A stretch of DNA of 38,000 bases from an uncultured Novosphingobium sp. (GTDB lineage: Bacteria > Pseudomonadota > Alphaproteobacteria > Sphingomonadales > Sphingomonadaceae). Positions 1-8,253 of the stretch are shown piece by piece. Numbering within the stretch: position 1 is the first letter of the stretch; each line of letters starts with the position of its first letter. Position numbers and translations under genes: made by a program. The notes under the pieces were generated by a model. That model worked only from the letters and a program-made list of their open reading frames with translations. It was not told the DNA's origin and searched no databases. Where the stretch lies: NCBI GenBank assembly GCA_946886365.1, contig CAMPIM010000021.1, forward strand, positions 1 through 38,000. The letters run 5' to 3'.

Positions 1-668
<668 letters not shown>

Positions 669-708
669 TCCAACCAAGCTCCTGAAATATCATAGGCTGT
701 AGAGGGCG

Positions 709-739
709 GGCGGGGTTATACCTTCTGATATACCCCGCC
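709..739 (+). terminator. Hairpin downstream of thiC
   Basis: GGCGGGG-TATA at 709-720 (with one extra T) pairs with TATACCCCGCC at 729-739 around a short loop. It lies about 40 nt after the thiC stop, where a terminator would be expected. No T-tract follows, so it may be a Rho-assisted 3' stem or part of the leader of the next gene instead. Confidence 0.45.
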
Positions 740-767
740 ATAGCAGTGCGGTCGGCCCGACCTAGAT

Positions 768-804
768 GGTAGCCTCCCTCAACCCTGAAAAAGAGGAGGC
801 TACC
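768..804 (+). promoter_or_regulatory. Leader hairpin sequestering the Shine-Dalgarno of the Tat-exported small protein
   Basis: The arm GGTAGCCTCCCTC at 768-780 pairs with GAGGAGGCTACC at 793-804. This gives 12 base pairs with one bulged C, around a 12-nt loop. The 3' arm contains the whole ribosome-binding site GAGGAGG (793-799), and the stem ends one base before the TTG start at 806. Translation should therefore be low unless the stem is opened by a protein, small RNA, temperature or a leading ribosome. There is no T-tract, so a terminator role is less likely. The structure is seen in the sequence; the regulatory role is inferred. Confidence 0.6.
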
Positions 805-805
805 C

Positions 806-1090
806 TTGGCTGAGGAACCCACCATTTTGGCTGCGGCCGAAGATCGCCGCCGCTTTCTGAAAACCTGCGGTCGCTTCGCTGCGACCGTTCCCCCAGCGAT
901 GACGATCATGTTGTCGACCTCCCTGTCGTCACAGGCAATCGCGGCATCGGGCGGCGGCGGCGGCGGCGGCCCCAAGGGCAATAATGGTGTCGGCAACGGC
1001 CCCGATCCCCAGCCCCCGGGCAACCCGCCGATCAATGACGGCCCTGGCACCAGCCCCGGCAATCCGGGCAACAAGGGCGGCAAACACTGA
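806..1090 (+). CDS. Small Tat-exported Gly/Pro/Asn-rich protein
   Basis: This is a 94-residue protein of unknown function. The start is TTG at 806, chosen because GAGGAGG (793-799) sits 6 nt upstream. Residues 12-18 read DRRRFLK, which fits the twin-arginine motif. A hydrophobic stretch and an Ala-Ile-Ala site around residues 44-46 follow, so export by the Tat system and signal peptidase cleavage are predicted. The mature part of about 48 residues is low-complexity, with seven consecutive glycines then many G, N and P and no Cys or aromatic residue. It lies 59 nt before a PqqD-HPr-kinase-like gene, which makes it a candidate substrate or precursor for that enzyme; this role is an inference. 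Alternatives are a cell-surface linker or a matrix protein. Confidence 0.75.
   Translation: MAEEPTILAAAEDRRRFLKTCGRFAATVPPAMTIMLSTSLSSQAIAASGGGGGGGPKGNNGVGNGPDPQPPGNPPINDGPGTSPGNPGNKGGKH
950..970 (+). repeat. (GGC)7 in-frame trinucleotide repeat
   Basis: Seven tandem GGC codons encode seven glycines just after the predicted signal-peptide cleavage site of the small Tat protein. Such runs can expand or contract in frame by slippage. Confidence 0.8.
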
Positions 1091-1149
1091 ACGCCAAGGT
1101 TCAGCTGATTGATGGCGAATGGGCGGAGCGCCCTGACGGGGCGGAATTG

Positions 1150-2250
1150 ATGCTGCGCCTTACACCCGGGACTTCGATGACCTTCATCGGCGATCAGCCG
1201 GTGATCGTTTCGCAGTCCCGGCACGCCATTTATGAACTGAACCAGATAGCAGGCTATATCGGATGCCGCCTGGAGGATGGCGTGTCCCTGTCGCAACTGG
1301 CGCAGGAAGTCGCCGACCGGGGCGTCGATCAGGTCGCGTCCATGCTCGACAGGGTGCTGGCGGAATGGTCCCACTCCGGGCTGGTCCACGCCACTGCCCG
1401 CCCGCCCGCATCCGCGCTCATCCTGACGCAATCCATATCGCTCGGCGGTCGCGCCCTCATGCTGCGCTATCATGACGAGGCGCTGGTGCGGCACGCGGCG
1501 CCGCTTTTCGCCCATCTCCAGACGGACGCGGCCCCGGCGTCTTCCTGCACCATCTATCATCTCTGGCAAAGCAACGGACTTTGCCTCTTCAGCCGTGATG
1601 CGGGCGATGCTTCTGTCCTGCAACTCCCTCAGGCCGCCACCCTGGTCAAGGCGCGGATCATCCAGGACATCATCGATGATCCCCGCTGGAACCTGGCGCT
1701 GCATGCAGCCTGCGTCAGCCGCAACGGAAAGGCGCTCCTGCTGACCGGACCGCCGGGGGCGGGGAAGACGACCCTGACCTCGTGGCTGGTCGGCAGCGGC
1801 TTTGCCTATCATGGCGATGACATCAGCATGCTGGGACCAGACGGCCATGTTCTGGGCCTTCCCTTTCTGCCAACCGTAAAATCGGGCGCCTGGCCGATGA
1901 TGGCCGCGCGCTATCCGGGGCAACTCCAGCCGCTGATCCACTGGCGGCCCGATGGGCGGCGGGTGCGTTACCTCGCCTTGTCGCCGCCTTCGGGGCAAGC
2001 GCCCCTGCCGGTGGGCTGGATCTTGAAGCTGCGGCGGACGAAGGGCGCATCCGCTTGCCTGATCCCGCAACGTCCCACGGCACTGGTCAAGCATCTGTTA
2101 TCCGAAGCCGCCTCATGCAGCGGAGAGGCCACCCGCCCCGCGATCGACAGCTTGATCCGCGCCGTCGGCGGCGCCCGGACCTGCGAACTGGAATATGACG
2201 ATCTGGATGAAGCGGCCGCGCTGCTGGGGGTATTTTGTGATCCGGCTTGA
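1150..2250 (+). CDS. PqqD(RRE)-like and HPr-kinase-like fusion protein
   Basis: The protein has 366 residues. Its N-terminal part (about 10-85) has the pattern of PqqD-like RiPP recognition elements (SRHAIYELNQIAGYIGCRLEDG, then a helical hairpin). The C-terminal half contains a Walker A loop GPPGAGKTT near residues 199-207 and an HPr-kinase-like YHGDDIS segment about 20 residues later. HprK-related kinases next to PqqD-like proteins are known from lasso-peptide clusters and from the so-called HPr-rel-A cassettes. Here the two parts are one polypeptide. ATG at 1150 is taken as start, with TTG at 1147 possible. The frame stays open upstream and the ribosome site is weak, so the N-terminus is uncertain. 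The likely role is binding a peptide and phosphorylating or otherwise modifying it; the substrate is unknown. Its 3' end overlaps the next gene by 14 nt. Confidence 0.8.
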   Translation: MLRLTPGTSMTFIGDQPVIVSQSRHAIYELNQIAGYIGCRLEDGVSLSQLAQEVADRGVDQVASMLDRVLAEWSHSGLVHATARPPASALILTQSISLGGRALMLRYHDEALVRHAAPLFAHLQTDAAPASSCTIYHLWQSNGLCLFSRDAGDASVLQLPQAATLVKARIIQDIIDDPRWNLALHAACVSRNGKALLLTGPPGAGKTTLTSWLVGSGFAYHGDDISMLGPDGHVLGLPFLPTVKSGAWPMMAARYPGQLQPLIHWRPDGRRVRYLALSPPSGQAPLPVGWILKLRRTKGASACLIPQRPTALVKHLLSEAASCSGEATRPAIDSLIRAVGGARTCELEYDDLDEAAALLGVFCDPA

Positions 2251-3304
2251 TCACCTAAATGGCTTATTGTCCTGCCTGCGCGGCCAAACACCCTCGCATG
2301 CCGATTGGCCCCGTATCATTGCCTTGGCCAACAAGACCTTGTGCAGCCCTGCCGTGGCCGCGCGGCTTAGAAAAGCCGGACGCTTTCCCGCGCTGCCATC
2401 GGATGTCGCGACATTTTTCGCCGAGATGGAAAGGCGCAATGGCGACCGTAACGATCGCATCATGGCGCAACTGGACGAAGCCGCCGCGACCATGAACGCG
2501 GCCGGTGTGTCGCCGATCCTGCTGAAGGGCACGGCATGGCTGGCCCATGCGCCACCGGACGAGCGTGCCGCCCGGATGCTGGCGGACATCGACCTGATGG
2601 TGCCCGCCGATCGTTTCCTGCCCATGATCGATCAGCTGCGTGGCATTGGCTACTGCCCCGATATGCCCGATCCCCAGCCCGGCGTGCCCGTTGTCCTCTC
2701 GCGCCCGCAGGATACGGCGACGATCGACCTTCACTCCGATTATGGCAGCATCAACACGCTCTCCTATAGCTTTGATGACCTGGCGCAGAATGCCGCCCTG
2801 CTGGAACTGGCGGGCGGGATAGTCCTGCTGCCATCGCCGGTTGCATGCACCGCGATATTGCTGCTGCATGACCAGTTGAAGGGCAGGGACTATTTGCGCG
2901 GCCGGATCGACCTGCGCCATTTGCTGGACATGCAGTCCTTTGCCAGCCGTTTCCAGCAGGATGATTGGGATGAGCTGAACCGGCATTTCCAATCCGGCTA
3001 TGCCCGCAACGCGATGCGCACCCAATTGCTCACGGCGCGCAAGTTGCTTGGCATGGAAGTGCCACGCGCCCTCACGCGGGGAATCCGCGCGCGGCTTCAA
3101 TATATACGACGCCTGGCCCAGTTGCGTTGGCCGGGTCTGGCGCCCTTTCTGACCTTCCTGTCGCTCCTCGATCCCAGTTATATCCTCGCCCGCCGCGCCG
3201 CCCGAAGGACGCTGCTCGACGGCGAGCCGATCGCGGCCTCCGGACTGCCCAGGCGTGAAAGTCTGGAACGGCTGTTCATCCGCAACGAACTGGGGAAAAT
3301 ATAG
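2237..3304 (+). CDS. Nucleotidyltransferase family protein (NTP_transf_5-like)
   Basis: This 355-residue protein matches the uncharacterised nucleotidyltransferase family often found beside HPr-kinase-like genes. It shows ILLKGTAWLA, then ARMLADIDLMV (Asp-Ile-Asp near residues 117-119, the expected metal-binding pair), IDLHSDYG, and a later LLLHDQLKGRDYLRGRIDLRHLLD helix set. GTG at 2237 is preferred because GGGGG lies 7 nt upstream and a 14-nt overlap with the kinase gene indicates coupling; an earlier in-frame start at 2195 would reach deeper into the kinase gene. In paeninodin-type lasso clusters such enzymes accompany a kinase that tailors the peptide, so a cooperating role here is plausible. 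Substrate and reaction are unknown. Confidence 0.75.
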   Translation: MIRLDHLNGLLSCLRGQTPSHADWPRIIALANKTLCSPAVAARLRKAGRFPALPSDVATFFAEMERRNGDRNDRIMAQLDEAAATMNAAGVSPILLKGTAWLAHAPPDERAARMLADIDLMVPADRFLPMIDQLRGIGYCPDMPDPQPGVPVVLSRPQDTATIDLHSDYGSINTLSYSFDDLAQNAALLELAGGIVLLPSPVACTAILLLHDQLKGRDYLRGRIDLRHLLDMQSFASRFQQDDWDELNRHFQSGYARNAMRTQLLTARKLLGMEVPRALTRGIRARLQYIRRLAQLRWPGLAPFLTFLSLLDPSYILARRAARRTLLDGEPIAASGLPRRESLERLFIRNELGKI

Positions 3305-3417
3305 GAAAGGCCCTGCTGTCCTTTCACCATTTGGACGTACTCCCTCCGCCACAGCCCCCAGGACCGTCAATTGGACTAAGAGGGGGGCACCCTGATCAGA
3401 AGGGAGGAGGGCTGCCA

Positions 3418-5358
3418 ATGGGACAAGCCATTTCACGCAGGACATTTTCCTTCGGATCGGCGGCAGCCCTGCTTTCGGCGCCAACCATAAGCCAAGGCCA
3501 GGCAACATCCCTATCCAGCATAACCCTTATTAAGGACGGCATCCCCCGCCCGCTGGTCATACCGGATCAGCCGCAAGATTGCGTCGTCTATGCCGCGCGG
3601 GAACTCGCCGCGCATCTCGCGAAGGCCACCGGCACGCTGCCCCAGATCATCCCGGAACACGTAGCGTCGGGGCAAAGCACGTCAGGAGGTTTCTTCTTTC
3701 TGGGTGATACCGCCATTGCACGCGCATCGATCGATCTCAGCAGCCTCGCCCCTGAAGCCTGCGTCCTTCGCACGATTGGAGGAAATTTCTGTATCGCGGG
3801 GCGCGATGGCCCCGGCGACCCGCTGGACCCCGATGTCACCGCAGGCACGCTGTTTGGCGTTTATCATTTTCTGCAAAACTACATGAAGGTCCGCTGGCTT
3901 TGGCCCGGAGATCTGGGGACTATGGTGCCGAAAACGGCATCCCTCATCGTGCCGAGCCTCGACGAGGTCGTCACTCCCCATTTGATGCAGCGTCATGTTC
4001 GCCTGTTCAAGCCGGCCAAGATTGACCGTCCCGAACTCGGCTTTTCCACCACGGCGGGGGCGGACTACCGTGCGGAGGAGCGCATATTCATCAGACGCCA
4101 CCGGATGGGCCGCCGCCAGCACATTGGCTATGGCCATGCCTTTGGCGACTGGTGGGCCAAATATGGCGATCAGCACCCCGAATGGTTCCAGCTCGTCGAT
4201 GGACGGCGCGGGCCGGTAAAGCCGGGCGCCCGCTTTTCGATGTCGATCGCCGACCCCGGTCTACACCAACAGATCGTCACCCTCTGGCGCGAGAAGGGCG
4301 GCGCCAGACGAGGGGCAAGCTTCATCAACGCGGTCGAAAATGACATGCCCGGGCTCTGCGAATGCGCGCTTTGTCGCGCTCTCGATAGCCCTCCACCGCC
4401 CGACTATCTGACATTCATTCCACCCCAATCGAAAATGGCCCGCCATCCTTTCGTCACGGATCGGTATGCGCGCTCCTGGCTCGAAATCCAGCGCCTCGCG
4501 GCGCGGGATGATCCGGACGTCACGGTCGTGGGCTACGCCTATTTTAACTATTTCGCGCCGCCGACCTCTGGCGTGCGGCTCAACAAGAACATCCTCGTCG
4601 GCTTCTGTCCTTCGTCATGGTTCTACCCGCGCACGGCGGCGGTGCAGGAGTGGATGAAAAAGCAATGGCGCGGCTGGGCAAACACTGGCGCGCGCATCTT
4701 TCTGCGCACGAACCATTTTCTCGATGGCTATTGCATGCCGTTCGTCTTCGCCCACCAGTTTGCGGACGAATTCCGGAACGCGGCCACGAACGGCCTGGTG
4801 GGCACCGACTTCGATTCCCTCACCGGGCAATGGGCGACCCAAGGCCCGACGCTCGACGTGCTGATGCGTCTTCAGTCTCAGCCGGACGCAGATGCCAATG
4901 CGTTGCTGGAGGAATATTATGCCTGCTTCGGCCCCGCCGCTGCGGACGTGAGGGCCTATTTCGAGCATTGGGAAAACTACACGATGAACCTCAGCGGAAG
5001 GCTGGAGCAGACCTTCGCCGAATTGAAGGCGTCGCGCTGGAAAAGCTGGGCCAGGGCAGCGGCCATCGTCTATCCGGAAGGGAGCTTTGCGGCAGGGCAA
5101 AAACTTCTGTCCAGAGCCGCGCAATCTGCGGCGCATGATCCGCAAGCGGCTGAGCGGGTGAACTTCCTGCAACTCGGGCTGGAACATGCGCGGCTCTGCT
5201 GCCGGGCGGCCAGCGAGCGCAGTGCGGGCGGGGTGCAGAAGTCCGAAGCGGCCGGGCAGGCGGCCGATGCCCTTATCCAGTTCCGGCGGACGCACGAACG
5301 CACGTGGATCGCAAATTTCGATCATTGCGCCTGGGTCGAGGGTGAGAGCTGGAATTGA
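3418..5358 (+). CDS. Tat-exported DUF4838 (GH67-N-like) protein
   Basis: This 646-residue protein starts at ATG 3418 behind a strong AGGGAGGAGG site (3401-3410); earlier in-frame starts lack such a site. The N-terminus ISRRTFSFGSAAALL is a Tat signal. Residues about 30-180 resemble the alpha-glucuronidase-type N-terminal domain (AARELAAHLAKATG, FLGDT, FGVYHFLQNYMKVRWLWPGDLG). The rest matches DUF4838, including GYAYFNYFAPP and a CECALC segment. Members are predicted periplasmic carbohydrate-active or carbohydrate-binding proteins, and most are uncharacterised. It follows the nucleotidyltransferase gene by 113 nt in the same direction. The predicted location is the periplasm or cell surface, and a polysaccharide substrate is likely but not shown. 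Confidence 0.8.
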   Translation: MGQAISRRTFSFGSAAALLSAPTISQGQATSLSSITLIKDGIPRPLVIPDQPQDCVVYAARELAAHLAKATGTLPQIIPEHVASGQSTSGGFFFLGDTAIARASIDLSSLAPEACVLRTIGGNFCIAGRDGPGDPLDPDVTAGTLFGVYHFLQNYMKVRWLWPGDLGTMVPKTASLIVPSLDEVVTPHLMQRHVRLFKPAKIDRPELGFSTTAGADYRAEERIFIRRHRMGRRQHIGYGHAFGDWWAKYGDQHPEWFQLVDGRRGPVKPGARFSMSIADPGLHQQIVTLWREKGGARRGASFINAVENDMPGLCECALCRALDSPPPPDYLTFIPPQSKMARHPFVTDRYARSWLEIQRLAARDDPDVTVVGYAYFNYFAPPTSGVRLNKNILVGFCPSSWFYPRTAAVQEWMKKQWRGWANTGARIFLRTNHFLDGYCMPFVFAHQFADEFRNAATNGLVGTDFDSLTGQWATQGPTLDVLMRLQSQPDADANALLEEYYACFGPAAADVRAYFEHWENYTMNLSGRLEQTFAELKASRWKSWARAAAIVYPEGSFAAGQKLLSRAAQSAAHDPQAAERVNFLQLGLEHARLCCRAASERSAGGVQKSEAAGQAADALIQFRRTHERTWIANFDHCAWVEGESWN

Positions 5359-5424
5359 CCTGAGCAAATGCGCGTGAAGGCGCTGCTTTACAATGCATGC
5401 GGCGGCAATTAGCCCAGAGCCGTG

Positions 5425-6216
5425 ATGAAGCTCTTCGTGCTCGTCGCTGCCCTTTTGACGCTTCTGGCGAATGGGGCGGCGGCGCGGGACTATTGTCCCG
5501 ACCGCCCCGGCTTGGACACGCCGCCCTGTACCCTTGAACCGGGCGCGTTATCGGTGGAAACATCGGCCGTCGACTGGACGCATGACACATCGCCGGACTC
5601 GGTAAGCGATACCATTTTGTTGGGCGACGTCGCACTGCGCTATGGCATCGCGGAGCATGCCGAGCTGCGCCTGGGCTGGACCGCCGCCGGCATCGTCCGC
5701 ACCCGCGATCGCCGAACCGGCGACGTCCAACGGCAATCAGGCTCAGGCGACGTCAGCATCGGGATCAAGCGCAACCTGATCGACCCCGATGGACACGATC
5801 TGTCGGCCGCTCTTCTGCCCTGGATCAGCGTGCCGACCGGTGGCAGCGCCATTGGCGCGGGTGATTGGGGCGGCGGCGTGCAGCTTCCCATCAACGTGCC
5901 CGTGGCGGAGAAGCTTTCCCTGCTGCTCACGCCGGAGATAGACGCAGCCGTGGACAGCGACCGAAAGGGGCGGCATCTGGCCTATGGTTCGGCGGGTGGC
6001 ATCAATTTCTCCGCTAGTCCGGTGTTCAACCTTGCCGTTGAGGGTGCCGTGATGCGCGACGATGATGCAGGGAGCATGAGCACGCAGGCCGTCGCGGGCC
6101 TTTCCGCCGCACTGATGGTTGGCAAGGCTGCTCAGGTCGATATCGGCTCCGAATTCGGTCTCAATCACGACACGCCTGAAAGGCGCATCTATGTGGGTCT
6201 CGCCCGGCGCTTTTGA
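5425..6216 (+). CDS. Outer-membrane beta-barrel, Phenol_MetA_deg-like
   Basis: The protein has 263 residues with a Sec signal peptide (MKLFVLVAALLTLLANGAAA). The mature N-terminus is rich in Cys and Pro (RDYCPDRPGL, PPCTLEPG). Alternating amphipathic strands follow, and the protein ends in VGLARRF with C-terminal Phe, as outer-membrane barrels do. The pattern GDVALRYGIAEHAELRLGW and GSGDVSIGIKRNL fits the MetA-pathway phenol-degradation family, whose members are presumed outer-membrane channels. ATG 5425 is chosen over GTG 5422. It sits 66 nt behind the DUF4838 gene and 11 nt before the DUF4337 gene, so it is probably cotranscribed. The transported molecule is unknown; no phenol catabolic genes are near. 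Confidence 0.75.
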   Translation: MKLFVLVAALLTLLANGAAARDYCPDRPGLDTPPCTLEPGALSVETSAVDWTHDTSPDSVSDTILLGDVALRYGIAEHAELRLGWTAAGIVRTRDRRTGDVQRQSGSGDVSIGIKRNLIDPDGHDLSAALLPWISVPTGGSAIGAGDWGGGVQLPINVPVAEKLSLLLTPEIDAAVDSDRKGRHLAYGSAGGINFSASPVFNLAVEGAVMRDDDAGSMSTQAVAGLSAALMVGKAAQVDIGSEFGLNHDTPERRIYVGLARRF

Positions 6217-6227
6217 TAGAGGACGCC

Positions 6228-6794
6228 ATGGAAGTCGAACTGAATGCAGAGGCGAAGGACAAGCGGCTTAATCGCATGGTCGCGATCACGGTCGTCATCC
6301 TCTCCATCTTCACGGGCCTGTGCAACATCAAGGATGGCAACATAGTCCAGGCCATGCAGCAGGCGCAGTCCAACGCAGTAGACAGCTGGAATGAATATCA
6401 GGCGGCCAAGACAAAATTGCATATCAGCCAGACCAGCCGCAGTCAGATTGTCCTTCTGGCCGACACGCCTCATCGGCAGGCGCTGTCGAAACGCACCGTC
6501 GATGCGCTTGATGCCAGCATCGCGAAATATATCCGGGAAGTGCCTGTTTTGGCTCGGCAAGCAAAGGCCGATTCCGCCCTTTATGATGCCCTCAACGTCC
6601 ATGACGACCAATTCGACGCGAGCGAGGCAATGATTTCCACCGCCATATCACTCGCCGCCGTCGCTGCGCTGGTGGAAAGCGCCTGGCTGCTCGGCGTCGG
6701 CTGGATGTTCGGCGCGTTCGGAATGTTCCTGGGCCTGTGCGGCTTTGCCGGTTGGGCGTTTCACCCGGACATACTCAGCCATTTCCTTGGCTGA
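6228..6794 (+). CDS. DUF4337 membrane protein
   Basis: This 188-residue inner-membrane protein has a start at ATG 6228 that follows AGAGGA (6218-6223). One membrane segment lies near residues 17-35, and two more close together at the C-terminus (about 130-180). Between them is a soluble helical region with DSWNEYQAAKTK, the typical DUF4337 signature. The family's function is unknown. It is the last gene of the rightward run and converges with the minus-strand membrane gene ending at 6814. No obvious terminator hairpin is seen in the 19-nt gap. Confidence 0.75.
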   Translation: MEVELNAEAKDKRLNRMVAITVVILSIFTGLCNIKDGNIVQAMQQAQSNAVDSWNEYQAAKTKLHISQTSRSQIVLLADTPHRQALSKRTVDALDASIAKYIREVPVLARQAKADSALYDALNVHDDQFDASEAMISTAISLAAVAALVESAWLLGVGWMFGAFGMFLGLCGFAGWAFHPDILSHFLG

Positions 6795-6813
6795 TCCCGC
6801 GCCGATCCGGCTC

Positions 6814-8253
6814 TCAGTTCATCAGGCTCGCATAGCGCGCGGGTGGGATCGGCAAGGTGAATCGGGCGACAGTGCCCGACAGAATGACCAGCGCAATCAC
6901 CAGCGCGGCCGACCTTTTTCCGCGAACGGCATCGTCGCGTCGCCACAGGATGATCCAGCCTAGCGCCGTCGCCAGCATCGCCCAGAGATGATAGCGAAGG
7001 TCGGACGATATGCTGAGCAGGATGAAGCTCGCTTCCTGAAAGAGCGTCGAAACGAAGAGGGCCGTTGCGAGTTCGCGCTGCGCTCCCTCGGGCCGACACC
7101 AGCAGTTCCACAACCCCCACAACGCCGCGACGATCCAGAAGATCGGCCATGCCGCAGGCGCTTCGGTCAGCAATCCAGCCACCCCCTGCCACCGCATCGC
7201 CATGGACGAGGGATTGGGAAAACCCAGGTCATTGGGCTCTGATCGGGCGGGCGGTGCGGCCAGCGGCCAATGCAGGGGCACCAGCCAGCGCTCTGTCGAA
7301 TTCAGATGGCCAAGCCGGTGCGCGATATAGGCGTAGGGATGCGCAATGACAGCCTTGGCAAACTGCCCATAAAGCTGACCGAGGGGCATCTTGTCCCATG
7401 GCCGGATTGCGGACGCGCAAAAGGCGTTTTCACCCAGCGGATCCCAGAACAGCGGCTTGACGCAATGATGCGCCGCGAGCGTCCGGATTGCTTGAGCAGA
7501 GATGCCTGTCGCCGGGTCGCCCGTCCGAACGGCAATAGCTGCAAGATCATATATGGGCTGGCTGCTGCGCACCCCACTGTCCCGCGCACCCAGCAGGCTG
7601 TGGTTGATCGGTTGGGAAAGGAGCAGGACCACGGGAATGGCGGCGATCATCGCGGCGAGGCGGAGAATTTCGTTCCGGGGACGCGGCACCAGCAGAAACG
7701 CCAGCGGGACGGTCGAGAATGCCCCGTTCGCGCGAACCAGCGTGGCATAGATCAGGCACAGGATGACGATGACGAAGGCAAATGGCGGGATGGGCCGGTC
7801 GCGCAGGCGGAACGTGGCAATCAGGCCAAGGGGGAGGGTTAGCGCGCCCACGAACTGACTGTCCTTGACCACGATGGCGAGCCAGCCGAGCAGAAGCGGT
7901 GTCGCGCCCATGGCGAGCAGGACGACGGTCCTTCGCTGGCCAAGTGCCCGGCCGAGCAGCCCGATCCCGATCCAGTAGCCGGCCATCTGAATTATGAACA
8001 TCGGCGCGGTGCTTGGCCGGGCGAAGGACAGCACGGCCCAGAGGCGAGCCATGATGGGAGGATGCCAGTCGTCGTAACTCTGGCTCAAAACCTGCCGATA
8101 TTGAACGATCGAGTCATATTCGGCGATCCCCGGCCAGAAAAGCAGCAGGGACGCGAGGAGTAGGGCGCAGGCGGCGAGAACCGGCCAATGGGATGAGGCC
8201 GAAGTCACCTGCTGCGACCCTGCGGTGGTGGGCATGTCCTGTGCTTCCATCAT
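6814..8253 (-). CDS. Polytopic membrane protein, GT-C-like architecture
   Basis: The protein has 479 residues with about ten hydrophobic segments. The first large loop contains EYDS (Asp47) and SYDDWHPP (Asp61-Asp62, His64), resembling the acidic first loop of GT-C type lipid-linked glycosyltransferases, but no specific family is recognised. A later loop has HRLGHLNSTERWLVPLHWP. The start ATG overlaps the stop of the upstream AcvB-like gene as ATGA (8250-8253), so the two are translationally coupled. A second ATG six codons in is an alternative start. The role is inferred to be envelope lipid or glycan modification; it is not an MprF/LpiA-type lysyl-PG synthase by length or motif. Confidence 0.75.
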   Translation of the reverse strand: MMEAQDMPTTAGSQQVTSASSHWPVLAACALLLASLLLFWPGIAEYDSIVQYRQVLSQSYDDWHPPIMARLWAVLSFARPSTAPMFIIQMAGYWIGIGLLGRALGQRRTVVLLAMGATPLLLGWLAIVVKDSQFVGALTLPLGLIATFRLRDRPIPPFAFVIVILCLIYATLVRANGAFSTVPLAFLLVPRPRNEILRLAAMIAAIPVVLLLSQPINHSLLGARDSGVRSSQPIYDLAAIAVRTGDPATGISAQAIRTLAAHHCVKPLFWDPLGENAFCASAIRPWDKMPLGQLYGQFAKAVIAHPYAYIAHRLGHLNSTERWLVPLHWPLAAPPARSEPNDLGFPNPSSMAMRWQGVAGLLTEAPAAWPIFWIVAALWGLWNCWCRPEGAQRELATALFVSTLFQEASFILLSISSDLRYHLWAMLATALGWIILWRRDDAVRGKRSAALVIALVILSGTVARFTLPIPPARYASLMN

